Below are positions 22,336 to 33,928 of a stretch of DNA of 64,000 nucleotides, in pieces. The position numbers and the translations under genes are program-made. The stretch's first letter is position 1, and the number at the start of each line of letters is the position of its first letter. The stretch comes from Parasponia andersonii. Lineage: Eukaryota > Streptophyta > Magnoliopsida > Rosales > Cannabaceae. The notes beneath the pieces were generated by a model. It ran no database searches, was not told the origin of the DNA, and saw nothing but the letters and a program-made list of their open reading frames with translations. Where the stretch lies: assembly GCA_002914805.1 (NCBI GenBank), contig JXTB01000028.1, positions 1,538,513 to 1,602,512 of the forward strand, in the 5' to 3' direction.

Positions 22336-24365
22336 GTATTTTAACTACCACGATTATCTATGTTTCAACTATACTATAACGACCATGTATATACCTTTGT
22401 ACACTGTGAGTAGTGTTATGTTAGCCATCATCATTAATAAGATGGCATCGTGGATTAGGATTATTCTGACGTATATATGGGTGGAATAATTGGTGATAGA
22501 ATAGAGGCAATAACTGGACCAATGTGATGATCACATGACTGAACCAGAGTATGGGGTGGTAGGGCAGTTGAGGGACCTGACCTATGCCCAACACTGATTC
22601 TGATAGGAACAGAACCACACTGAGCAACAGACCCATAAGTTAGAATGGGCTAAAACCCTAAGGTGGACATGGCTAACATGGATAAGAACTACATGGTATT
22701 GTTGGTTGAATTCAACAATGGATTTGGCAACTTACTCAAAAATATACTTTTCATACCTCGCAGTACTGCCTAAAGTGCATTTCACAATACTATCATAATA
22801 GGAGTTTTCACCCCACCACCGCCACTATCTTGTCCCTCTAACAGAGTATTCACCACACCCAAAAAGCTAGCTTATGGGTCAATACCCTTGCCAATACTCG
22901 AAAATCCTCCTCTCTCGTTGTTGCCTTACCTAAGAAGTGGATTATTGACCTCAGCTCATAGGTAAAAACCAATGCCCATGCACAAAAATTCTCGGTTGCT
23001 GCTGCCTTACCTAAGAAGTAGATTATTCACCCTAGTTTGCAGGTCAGAATCCATGCCCATTCCTAGAAATCCTCCTACATCATTGCCTTGCCCAACAAGT
23101 AGATTATTCAAATCAAAACCCATGACTATATCTGGAAATTCTCCTCTACCACTGTCTTGCCCAAGAAGTATATTATTTAATACCCTAGCTTGAGCGTTAA
23201 AAGCTATGCCCATATAACCCAAGAAGTAGATTATTTACCCTAAGTTATGGGTCAAAACCCATGCCTATGAAATCCATAGTCATAGCTGCCTTGCCTAAGA
23301 AGCAAATTATTCATCCCAGCATGTGAGTCAAAACCGATATCTATACCCAGAAATACTCTTCCATTGTTGCTACCTTACCTAAAAAGTATATTATTCACCC
23401 TAGCTTGTGGGTCAAAACCCAAGCTCATAACTCTGAATCCTTAGCCGCTGTTGTTACCTTATCCTATGATAGTAGCCATAGCCAAAAGGTCGCTGACACC
23501 AACAATCAAATTGCTACCCAAACATAAAAACCTGGTACTACCGTCTTATGCCTGAACTGGTGTCGATATCCATATCGAGAATCCCATCTTATAGGTTTAG
23601 AAACCTATCTCAGGCCAAAGGCGGGTTAATAGGCATTCTACCATATTCAAAGAGGCCAAGGCCGATCTCGTCAATCTCTTGATCATTTGAATTCATCATC
23701 TCGACGTCAGAGGAGTTAAACGGTTGAGACTCTATTTTGGGGGTTAGAGAAAAACAGGTAGAATTTTGAGAGTTAGAGAGAGTAAAAGATTGAATTCGAA
23801 TGTGTTCAGAGAATGATCGGATGTGAGTTTAAGAAAGTCTGTAGAGTCTGAGAGTATGAGAGGCTATTGGTATTGGGTATCTCAATATCGGAATCCTGCC
23901 TCTCAATATCGGAATCTAGAAAAAGTATGACATGTCTTTTTTTTTTCCTTATAAAAAAAAAATATAATGTGGTAATGTGTGTAAATATATTATTATTTTC
24001 AATCATATATTTCAAACAAAATAATAGTATATTTAGGAACAAGAAAAGCGTAAAACAATTTTTCAATAAACTAAGTTTTTTTTGTTAACAAAAAAAGAAA
24101 CAAAAATAATACTAATTATGAAACATCAAACATGGCAGTTTTGTATTTCTTTTCTCCCAAAACGATAATTACATTCATATAACACAATCGATATAAGAAA
24201 GGAGATTACAAAGGTGAACAAGCAAGCTCTACCTAGCATCATTTACCAAAAGATTGTAACTGAAATTTAGGGGACAACAAGGATATAAATGCCTTGTGAT
24301 TTAAGGTAAACAAATTTAGAAATAGGGAAGATTTAAATGCATGCATAAAGTACACATTTAATTTT
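22121..24365 (-). pseudogene. Array unit 5
   Basis: This is the least interrupted unit. Its repeat block lies at about 22800-23455, tandem ATGs at 23699 and 23696 open MMNSNDQEIDEIGLGLFE, and the leader is at about 23720-23860. As in units 3 and 4, the frame from the ATG meets a stop just after an INPPLA-like segment, at the same place in each copy. Either the array was founded by an already broken gene or there is an intron edge or a real end here. A minus-strand stretch at 22421-22636 again shares the conserved middle region. The protein family is not recognised. Confidence 0.5.
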
Positions 24366-25317
24366 ACCTCAATCTGTTGGAGTATAGCTTCAGAAAGATT
24401 TGAATAAACCGCAGAGTTGTTAAACTGAATCCTATAAGTATATATATAGATCGAACTACAGTAGTATATTTAAGACAAGATAACTATATAATAGATTGTT
24501 TTTTGAATAAATTTGAAACTAATTAACAGAAACATATATACCCCTCAGATTTAGTGGTGTTACCTGCCAAATAAGTAGCCCAAGCCCCTGATTGCTGGAG
24601 ATGAGGGCCCATAACAAAAGATTTCCCACTTTCATCACAATGACACATTGCTCTTTTATATCATATATATCATTCTTAGGCTCTAGATCTATGCGAGATA
24701 GATATATATATATATATATATATATCTATCATTCTTGTTGCCATTAATGGGTGTATTAATTCCACGATAAGACCATTGAAACAACAAATTATTGAATTAA
24801 ACATTACATAATATGAATGGAAAAGAAATTAACAAAGTAAGAGAAAGCTTTAATTAGCATGCACTAAAAATGTAAATTAATATATGTAATGTATGTACCA
24901 TGCCCCTGAGCCACAAAGTGGCTCAACCATATATTAAAACAGAAATTTATATTACCAAATTCAATATTAATTACATTAATAGAAATTAAATAATTTAATT
25001 TACAAAGAGAAAGAGAAAGCTTAACAAATGTATATGTCTATACCCATCAATCCATGCATCTTATTTGTTCGACAATTTGCCAAAATGAGGCCATGCGTCT
25101 TATGTGTTTGATGCTTTGCCGAAACGGACGAGCTGGCTACAAACTCTAATTCGTCATCCCAAGGTAAGACCCCTTTATTACAATACGCTTCGCTGAAAGT
25201 ATCTTTGGATTCCCGAGCACAAAATCCAAGGTTGAAGAAGAAAAAGAGCTTCAGTTCTGAGAATTTGTTTCCTAATATAAGATATATACACTAATTCAGT
25301 GGGTCTTTTTTTTTAAG

Positions 25318-25478
25318 AATGCTAGCTGTATATTTTTTTTCACTCTTTAACATACGTGAATTCCATTATAATTCATTATATTATTAAAATATTAAATTGG
25401 ATAATAGAATTCATATGTCAAATTAGATATTAGAGAGTATAAAAAAAAGATGAAAAAGATAGTGTATTTAGTATTTCT
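25318..25478. mobile_element. MITE family B, copy 1 (about 160 bp)
   Basis: The ends 'aatgctagctgtatatt' and, inverted, 'aatactaaatacactat' are near-matching inverted repeats, with AT-rich interior including 'ttcattatattattaaaat'. A diverged relative lies at about 45079-45240. It directly abuts a family A MITE on its right. Confidence 0.5.
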
Positions 25479-25670
25479 ATTTTTTTTAACTATCTATAGG
25501 TATTTTTGGTCTATTAAAATTCATCATGTACATCTTCTTATGATAAAAAAGTAGAGAAAAAAAATATTAATAATGCATATTTTTTATATACATTATTACA
25601 ACTATTAGATAATAATCCAACGGTTCAAAAAAAATACCCATAAATAGTTTCAAAAAATACAAACTAGACT
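25475..25670. mobile_element. MITE family A, copy 2 (about 195 bp)
   Basis: It shares the interior words 'ctatctataggtattttt', 'aaaattcatcatg' and 'aatacccataaatag' with copy 1 at 4065-4275. The end repeats are more decayed here. A (TA)n run of about 58 bp follows. Confidence 0.6.
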
Positions 25671-25673
25671 AGT

Positions 25674-25677
<4 letters not shown>

Positions 25678-25736
<59 letters not shown>
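25678..25736. repeat. (TA)n microsatellite
   Basis: About 29 TA units follow directly after the family A MITE. Similar shorter TA runs sit beside other MITE copies (about 4340-4360 and 28372-28400). Confidence 0.95.
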
Positions 25737-25737
<1 letters not shown>

Positions 25738-26459
25738 AGGAGTCAAGACGACCTTTCTGTAAAGTGGTTCTGAGCCATCAATACCAAAAACCAGTTGCTG
25801 CAATCATATGATTAAATCGATAAACTTACTTAATTGTTCGTTTGATGAGCTGTGGATGAGGATGATATATAACTAGGCCGAAGCCCATGCCAAAAACCAC
25901 CCAAAACACTTTGCCGTAGTGGTTAAGAGAAGAGATAAGTACCGAGAACAAGAGGAGTAATAATATAAGGATACAACAACTAAAAAAAAATTTACACAAC
26001 GATGTGATATCTATTTTAATTACTATTTTATCTTAAGATGGGATCACACCGTTTAAAATTGAGTATGTATATCACTAGTGTAAATTTTTGGTATCTCTAG
26101 TATCACTTAAAGGGAGAGAAAATGAATTTATTTATAATTAAGAAATTTCCTTGATAGTTCTTGATTATTTTCATAAATTTGAAAAGTACATAGATGATCT
26201 AAACAAATTACATTTTATTTTCATTAACTGCTAACTACCACATGACAAGCTAATACAAATTAAATAGCTAGAGTGATAAATTTAATTTTGGGCTTATAAA
26301 TTAGGAAAATTCGATAAGAAAATACAGACAAAGTGATAGGCTCGGTTACTCATACATACTTTTTTTTCGAAAGGAATACGTACTTTTATTAACGTAGACA
26401 ATACCTTTTGTGTCCTATTATTTTGGAGTGAAATGTACAGCTAGCCTATATGAGTTGAT

Positions 26460-26672
26460 TGTTGAAATGGGCATGAGTTCCGATCCTTATTTCTTGTTTT
26501 CAAGAATGTACACCACACTTAAGCAATTGTGGCTCATATTAAGGAGATTATTCTTGCTTGAATTGATGATCATATCTATAGGTTGTTTGGTCACAAAACC
26601 AACTCTATATATACTTTGTACATATTCAGATTCAATATAAATTTAAAATATAAGCATTCATTAAATTTAACA
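26460..26672 (+). repeat. 5' LTR of the copia element (213 bp)
   Basis: It begins 'tgttgaaatgg' and ends 'taaca', and pairs with 32619-32802 through 'agaatgtacaccacact' and 'ctatatatactttgtacat'. Confidence 0.88.
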
Positions 26673-26684
26673 TGGTATCAAAGC
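26673..26684 (+). other. Primer binding site of the copia element
   Basis: TGGTATCAAAGC directly follows the 5' LTR, close to the initiator-Met tRNA complement. Confidence 0.85.
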
Positions 26685-27167
26685 TGATACCTTTGACGTT
26701 TCCAATGAAATTCCTGTAGAAGAAAAAAAAATTCAATCAAATCAAAGATCTAATCTGATCAAAAGGGAAAAAAAATGCCTATCACATATCAAATACCATC
26801 GCCACAGTCCGCAATTTGTCCCACGCACACTACCGCCACAGCCCCGTCTGCCCAGCTTATCTGCCTATTGGACTTGAAGATATCGATCGATTCTATTGAA
26901 GATCGTCCCCACTACACCACAGTAAGCCTACTACCCATCGCAAACTCTTCCTCATACTCCAAAATATGTTGCTGGTTCTGATTCTAAAACTGCCACAGAC
27001 CTGCCATTTGCACTACTAACTCACACCGTGCCACGGCGCTGCCAACTCATGCCACTAGCCTCTGCTGCGACTCGGTTCCTCAGAGGTATTCTTTAATAAA
27101 CCTATATACATATATAAGTTTATTACTTAATTACTTTAAGACACGTACACACATTCATATGAGTACA

Positions 27168-28357
27168 GGTATATTTTTACCTATATATAAGTATTGGGAG
27201 ATTCTAATGTAGGAGGGGTAAAATCCCTCTTACCCATAAAAGCGTTTTTTAGACCGTAGGATAAAAATGAATGATAATTAAACAAATGTGTATAGGAACA
27301 AAATGATACATGTAATGTATTGAAGAAAACCTAAATGTAAAAAAATAATCTTTTTTCGTTCTTTATCGTCTGCAACTTCTCTGTCGTTTGTGAGTTCTAA
27401 TTTTTAGATATTACTTCGTTGAAGGAAATGATATTAGAAAAAATCTTAAGACTTATATTTAGATAAAGATTGAAAACTTAGCATATTGCTTTGATAACTA
27501 TGCGGCAAAAAAAATTTAATCTACAAATAGTGGACTTCATCAAAAAAGATCAAGCGGTCAAAGATAAAATAGAAAAATAAAAAACCAAACACCACGTGTC
27601 AAAAGGAAGACCAGACACCATAAATAAAATACATCAAGACTAGGTCTTTACTAAAGATGAGTCTTTTTACAAATTTCATATTTCTTCCTTTACAATTCGA
27701 AAATTCATATTTTGTTTTTCTTTTGAAGATAATTGATGATGCTTATACGTATTTTTATAAATCCCATCTAATATCTAATATCTAGTATTTCAATCCTTAT
27801 CTCTATCGTTCAAAAATTCACACATTTAATTTTAATTACTTTGAAAAAGAAAAAATATCTTGTAATGGTGCAAAATTGCAGGTACATATAAGAATAATAA
27901 TTACTATTGATTTAATTTGCTTTCATATTCAAATTATTTCTTTTTTCCTGCAACATTGAATATTTCTTTTTTTCCTGTAACAATGGTGGTTGCTCTTCCT
28001 AAAAAGTTGAGTTTATAAGAGGGAAAAAAATAGTTTAACTATGGAAGGGACATAATATCAAGTGTGATAAAGTCTAAAATAAATATTGTAGTCCTTATTT
28101 CTTGACCAATAAAATTAAAAATAATACGCTCGTACAAGTAGGATGGATTTTATTCCTCCTATACTAGAACTTCCCTATAAGTATTATTTAGCCCAATTAA
28201 AATTTATTATGCATATCTTTAATAAAAAATTTCGAGAGGAAAATATTAAATAATAAATTTATTAATTTTTTTCAACTATCCAAATTATGATAACTGTTGG
28301 ATAATGATCTAACGATAAAAAAAATTGCACATAGATAGGTAAAAAGAAATACCTGTT
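27168..28357. mobile_element. MITE family A, copy 3, split by a Mutator-like element
   Basis: The left end (about 27168-27195, 'tatttttacctatatataa') and the remainder (28176-28357, with 'attatgcatatcttt' and 'ataggtaaaaagaaatacc') match copies 1 and 2 when the intervening 980 bp element is left out. It lies in the leader of the copia element. Confidence 0.75.
27196..28175. mobile_element. Mutator-like non-autonomous element (980 bp)
   Basis: The left end 'gggagattctaatgtagg' and the right end, inverted 'gggaagttctagtatagg', form inverted repeats of about 35-40 bp. A perfect 10-bp direct repeat tataagtatt flanks it (27186-27195 and 28176-28185), close to the 9-bp duplication usual for Mutator-like elements (one base may be chance). 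No transposase is present. It inserted into a family A MITE. Confidence 0.8.
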
Positions 28358-28367
28358 AGATTGGAAA

Positions 28368-28405
<38 letters not shown>

Positions 28406-28599
28406 ACTTATTTCACGAAACCCTTTATTTTTTTTCTTTTTTTTATTTATTCATTTTGTATCATTAGCTTAAATATTCCATTCAAAAAAGAAAAATAAAA
28501 ACAAAAACGATACAAAACAAAAAAAACAAAAAATAAATAAATAATTGGAGGATATATTAGAAAAAAATTAGTGAAAAAATATTGAATCATGGAACAAAT

Positions 28600-29400
28600 T
28601 CATTCCCATTGTAGTTTAATCTGAAAGAGTATTCAATACGGGAATCACTCTTACAGAAATAAATTACGATATATGGTCTTAACTGATGAAAATACAAATT
28701 GCCAAAAGAGATAAAATCTCCAACATTCATAGTAAGACTAAGTCACTATCTGAATTAGATGAAAGATATAAAAAATAGTATGTTGAAAATTAAAAGGTCA
28801 AATGAAGGCTATTAATGTCCTTTTGTCTTGACACTATGAGGCGTCGTATACGTTTACCTACTGCATATGCCATTTAGGATGTCTTATCCAAAGTATTCTA
28901 TGATAAAAGTCATGAATTACAAATATTTACTCCGAATTAGAAGGCTTTCTCAACAAAACAAAAAAGGAAAAATAATCTTTGTGTATTATGAAGAGGATAG
29001 AAATTTTCCAAAAATTAAACTATTGTGATAGGGTGGTTATGAAGGATCCAAATAATGTCAAAGCATATTGTAATACCATTGAACAATTAAGAGTTCACAT
29101 ATGTCTCGTTGGAATATATGAGAATTTTTATCAAATCTGGAGTGAGATTTTGCACACGAACCCGCTTCCAAACTTTGATGAATATTATTCCGTGACTCGC
29201 CAAGAAACCATCTATAATACCACTTTGAAAGATGATTTAGGAACATCAGAAGCTAATGCCATGGTAGCTCAGAACCGATCAAATCAAAATCAATAGTAGT
29301 AAAAATGGTATAGACAAGTCTTCTTACAAATACACTCATTGCAATCAAACTAGTCATACCAAAAGTCATTGTTTTGAGTTGATGGGATATCTAGAATGGT
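28600..29400 (+). mobile_element. Copia gag region (fossil)
   Basis: The open stretch at 28979-29296 reads like the second half of a Ty1/copia gag (LNYCDRVVMKD-like loop, FYQIWSEIL, NAMVAQ). Less clear gag-like text precedes it from about 28600. It is broken. Confidence 0.65.
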
Positions 29401-30960
29401 GGGACCATACTTGCTTAAAGAACAAAGTATACACCATTGCAGTAATTGTTGACACAATAACAAAGGAATGTGACATAGACACAGTCTCAGCATTGATGAT
29501 AGCTGGAGACAATGGAAGTAAGGTTTTGAATATTTCTGCATATATTTGTGATAATACATGGATAATTGATTTTAGTGCAATAAATTATATAATATTTAAT
29601 TCTAGACAGGTCTCCCTACTCAATCCCTTTATACCAAAATTTGTGTTTATTGCTAATAGAAGTTCAACCCCAGTCACTATGGAAGGATCATTGACTATCA
29701 TCAATATATTAAATTTAGACTTTGTTTTAGTTGCTCCATCTTTAGATTATAATCTTTGTCAGTATCACAAATAACGACAACCTTATCTTGTGTTGTAATT
29801 TTTTGGCCTGATTTTTGTGTATTTAACGACATCGAAACCAGGAAAACAACTGGTTGTGGTATTATGTGAGGAAAGATATACTTCTTTGAATCAAAGTCAA
29901 AGAGGTCTGAAAGCTTACGATAAGCTCTTGCAGTGGGTGACTCTGAGGGAGAAAAAAAGAAAAAGAAAATATGGTTATGGCATCAACGTTTAGGGCATGC
30001 CCCCTTTGGATATTTGAAGAAGGTATTTTCTAGTTTATTTACAAATATAGGTGTTTTAAGTCTTTATATTGATATTTATGAACCTGTGAAAAGTCATTGT
30101 ATTTTATTTCTCTTACATTTGAATAATAGCTTACTTCTATTTATGATCATCCATTTTGATGTATGGGGTTCATCCAAATTCACCACTTTGGGTGGATCAC
30201 GATAATTTGTAACGTTTGTTAATTATTGTACCATAGTGACATGGTTATGCTTGATGAAGTCCAAAAGCGAAGTAAGCTCATTATTTCAAATGTTTCATAA
30301 AACGGTTGAAACTTAGTACAATGCAAAAATTCAAGTTCTTTACAGTAATAAAAGAGGAGAATATCAAAGTACTAACCTTCAATAGCTTTTAAAAATAAAA
30401 GGAACATTATATCATACTCCTTGCTCTAACACACTTTAGCAAAATGAAGTCATGGAATGCAAAAAATGGCACTTATTGGAAGCTGTTAGAGCTTTGTTAA
30501 TTGAGGCCCATATGTCATTACCATATTAGGGAAAGACACTCACATTTGAAGCCTATTTAATCAATCAGGTCCCTCCAGTACCATTAACTTTCAAATACCG
30601 TTCCAAGCCCTCACTGAAGCCACTGTTGCCTCAGTCGTCCCAAATTTACCTCCCTATGTCTTTGGGTGTGTTGTGTTTATACACCTCTATAGATATCAAC
30701 TCAGCAAGTTAACTCCTCAAGTATTGCGATGTATCTTTTTTGGGTATACTACTCATCAAAAGAGGTACCAGTATTATCATCCCCTAACACAATGGTTATT
30801 TATCACAATGGATATTATTTTTCATCAAGATACCCTATATTTTTCTAAGTCAAAATTTCAGAGGGAGTATCAGCAAGAAATTCAGACTCTAAACTATGCT
30901 TATGAAATTGATATCCAGCGTATTAAGAGTATGGATGTAAGAGGTGTAATGTTAGATTCT
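29400..30960 (+). mobile_element. Copia protease and integrase region (fossil)
   Basis: Text near 29540-29600 resembles the protease start (WIIDFSA), and 29933-30205 carries LWHQRLGHAPFGYLKK, the zinc-binding head of copia integrase. Text at 30673-31005 matches the integrase C-terminal side (LRCIFFGYTTHQKRYQYYHP). Heavily broken. Confidence 0.8.
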
Positions 30961-31329
30961 AGTGTGATGTTGGATTCTAGTAGTGACAAATCACAAATGG
31001 AGTAGAATCAGGAAACGAGTGATATGATAATGGATCAAAATGGTGATGAACATCTACTGACAGAAGAAGTAAGCGTATCTCCTACCTAGCCTGAATACGA
31101 TGCTCACAAACTGAAGATATGGCTATACTTTATTCCAATATACAATACCAATTATCACCTATTAAAGATGTTTCTAAGTCATACAGAAGAAAGTTACTAC
31201 ATTGTCGTACCAGAAGTATTCCGAAACCTACATATAAACCTGATCCTTCTAGTAAAATCAAATATTCCATGAGTCATTATGTGTCTAACTACCATTTGTC
31301 AGAATTAATTATCAAGTGTATCTATCTTT

Positions 31330-32560
31330 AATAGTATGCAAGAAGCTTTAACTGATCCTAAGTGGAAAGTAGCCATGAATAAGGAAATGAAATCTCTCCA
31401 GAAAAATGACATTTGGGAGCTTGTTGGACTTTCACTAGGAAAGAAATCAATTGGATGTCCCTCCAGAATGCATGATACCTGACAGATACAACCGAAAGGT
31501 ATACAGGTTAAAGGAAATTTTGTAGGTTTGAAACAATCTCCAAGAGTATGGTTTGGAAGATTTATAAAGTCTATGATACCCTTCAGTTACCATCAGAGTA
31601 ATTCAGATCATACCTTCTTTCTCAAAAAATAACAAGATAAGATCATTGCATTCATTATATGTAGATGACATATTGGTTATTAGAAATGATTCTAAAGAAA
31701 GGAAATTTTTACAAAGATATTTATCTAAAGAATTTGAAATGAAATATATAGACTCTCTGAAATATTTTCTTAGAATTGAAGTGTCCTAATCTACTAATGG
31801 AATATTTCTATCCTAAAGAAAATATGCCTTAGGTTTATTACAAGAGACTGGTATGTTAGTATATTAATTAGTTGATACACCAGTAGAAGAAAGTTTAAAA
31901 TTATGTGTTGAATCTTACCAAGCACTAGCTAATTAAGGAAGATACCAAAGGCTTATAGGAAGATTGATGTACTTGTCTTATATTAGACTAGATTTAGCTT
32001 ATGCTTTGAGTACTATCAGCTAGTTCATGTATAATCCTAGAGAATAACATATGAATGCAGTCATACCATTTGAAATATCTAAAGTCTGCACTAGGAAAAG
32101 AAATATTGTTCACAAAAAATCCAGATTATCGAAACATAAGAGTGTATACTGATGTCGATTGGGCTGATGCTCTAGGTGACAGACGATCTACTTTTGGTTA
32201 CTTTACATTCGTAGGAGGTAACTGTGTAACATAGAGAAGCAAGAAACAAAATGTTGTAGCTCAATCAAGTGCAGAAGTAGAATTCAGAAGTATGGCACTT
32301 GGACTTTGTAAGGCGTTGTGACTAAAACTCCTCGTATAGGATTTAGGTTATCTATCTGAGCAACCTATCCAACTATTTTGTGATAATAAAGCAAATGTAA
32401 TATTGCTCATAATCTAATACAACATGATCATACCAAGCATATTAAGGTAGACAGAATTTTCATAAAAGAAAAGTTGGATGGACAAATTATGGAATTACCT
32501 AAGATCTGATTAGAGTATCAGTTGGCCCATATCCTCACCAAAGTTGCCTCAAGGAAAATG
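31330..32560 (+). mobile_element. Copia reverse transcriptase and RNase H region (fossil)
   Basis: Copia RT words (near 31340-31430 and 31650-31700) are followed by an RNase H part at about 32070-32560. Order and spacing fit Ty1/copia. It is heavily broken. Confidence 0.7.
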
Positions 32561-32607
32561 TTCTTAAAATTTTAAGACAAATTAAGCATGTGTGATATCT
32601 AACTAAT

Positions 32608-32618
32608 TTGAGGAGGAG
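32608..32618 (+). other. Polypurine tract of the copia element
   Basis: 'ttgaggaggag' directly precedes the 3' LTR. Confidence 0.75.
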
Positions 32619-32802
32619 TGTTGAAATGGATTTCCTTGTTTTTAGGAATGTACACCACACTAAAGGAATTGTGTCTCATATTAGGGAGATTATTCTTGCT
32701 TGAATTAAGGATTATGTCTATAGGATTACCAATTCTATATATACTTTGTACATATTGAGATTCAATGTGAATGAAAATATAAGCAAGCATCAAATTTTAA
32801 CA
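32619..32802 (+). repeat. 3' LTR of the copia element (184 bp)
   Basis: It begins 'tgttgaaatgga' and ends 'ttttaaca'. It is shorter than the 5' copy through internal length changes. Confidence 0.85.
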
Positions 32803-33928
32803 TGGATTATTGTCATCAATATGAAAATTTATACACTCCTAAATAATAAAATAGAAATAAAATGAAAAGAGAGTGTTTTAGAGTTTCGGGTTTTAATTTT
32901 AAATGGGGCATTATGGAAGTTTTGAGTGATTAATTGATACGTACTTGACTCATTAAACACTTACAAATATATTAGGCTACATATTTATTACGCATTTTAG
33001 ATGTCAGTAACATCTAAACCGTGTATCAACTTTGCTAATTGTTATATATCATTTTGATTTTTCTTTGCCTCTTTGATACAAATTGAATAAAAACGACGCG
33101 TAACACGGGGTTTAAGGTTGTATGTATGTAAATACTTGAACGATGCGGCGCTAATTGTGTAGATCGCTTCTATACTTTAACTCGTAATTAAGATTTTTTG
33201 ACAATATACGATAATAATAATAATAATAATAACAGCAACGTTTCCAACTCACAATTAGTGGGAGTTTGTAGCGCATTGTAGCAGGTCGATTTGTTTTAAC
33301 TTCTAACAGTTGTGCTAAACTTGGCAGATGACCACTTACCGTTTGAAAAAGAAAAACGACATGTCGTTCAGACGCCCTTGTTTGCTGTCTTATTTGTTAT
33401 AAGAATGTTGATGAGTCCTGTAAATATTTTGGTCAAATTAGAAGATTTATTAATTGATAGCTGCAAACTTTGGAAAAGACAAACGTATAAAGAATCAAGA
33501 GCAGGCAATTTATTCCGCAACTGAACAAAAATTACTGAAGTGAAAGTGAAGATGACAAACAATTACTATAAAAGTCTTTTCTCCTTTCACTATTGCTGTT
33601 CTTATATATAACTTCTATATGCTTAATTAGCAAATAAACACCCGTCAATATGAGTAAAGTTAAGCCCACAAAAATTTCAAAAATTAAGGCCAATAAACCC
33701 TTCTTACACAAAACTTGAAAGCTTAGTATATATTTCATTTCACACACTCTCAAAAAACTGTGTTATTGACATGTTTCTTGACTTGTCTTTTCCGAGAAGA
33801 AGGGCGGCTCTGCGAGTCTGCAAGATCTTAGTGGGACAAGGAGGAGGAAAATTCTAAAAATAAAACTCTCTAACAGTTAGCTTCGATTTTGAATAATGAG
33901 CGAAAAGCAATAAATAAATAAAGAAAAA
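32803..33928. other. Intergenic DNA between the copia element and the TTM gene
   Basis: No gene was found. An (ATA)n run lies near 33208-33231. The right part (from about 33850) would hold the 3' untranslated end of the TTM gene. No clear polyadenylation signal was singled out. Confidence 0.5.

Larger units (their letters stand above)
2560..24365 (-). repeat. Tandem array of five decayed gene-like units, all reading leftward
   Basis: Five direct copies of a unit of about 2.2 kb lie head to tail. Reading on the minus strand each unit has, in order: a pyrimidine-rich leader; an ATG with MNSND at the start; a block of 81-87 bp repeats; a 0.5 kb region with scattered open frame; and an AT-rich tail with 'ataaatgc' and 'gggctgaactattata' type words before the next copy. 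Approximate unit limits are 2560-3830, 3831-5750, 5751-10065, 10066-22120 and 22121-24365. The third and fourth are swollen by younger insertions. The repeated peptide does not match any domain I know. It could be a host gene family copied by unequal crossing-over and since decayed, or the cargo of an unrecognised element. Confidence 0.75.
24370..25797 (-). pseudogene. Traces of a broken multi-exon gene, family not recognised
   Basis: Three minus-strand blocks look like exons with plausible splice edges. Block 25737-25797 reads QLVFGIDGSEPLYRKVVLTP and ends at a GT donor. Block about 25021-25256 starts after an AG acceptor and reads on in a compatible phase (FNLGFCARESKDTFSEAYC, then LPWDDELEF). 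Block 24564 to about 24655 reads MCHCDESGKSFVMGPHLQ and ends at a GT donor. MITEs and AT repeats separate them, and no start or full frame was found. I do not recognise the family. It may be a decayed host gene or chance open sequence. Confidence 0.25.
26460..32802 (+). mobile_element. Ty1/copia LTR retrotransposon, old fossil
   Basis: Short LTRs lie at 26460-26672 and 32619-32802, a primer site at 26673-26684, and gag, protease, integrase, reverse transcriptase and RNase H follow in Ty1/copia order on the plus strand. Flanks ttgat and tggat agree in four of five bases, an aged target duplication. The coding region is heavily broken (well over ten disruptive changes). The LTRs differ by roughly a tenth by eye, so it is older than the gypsy element. 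A MITE and a Mutator-like element sit in its leader. Confidence 0.9.
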
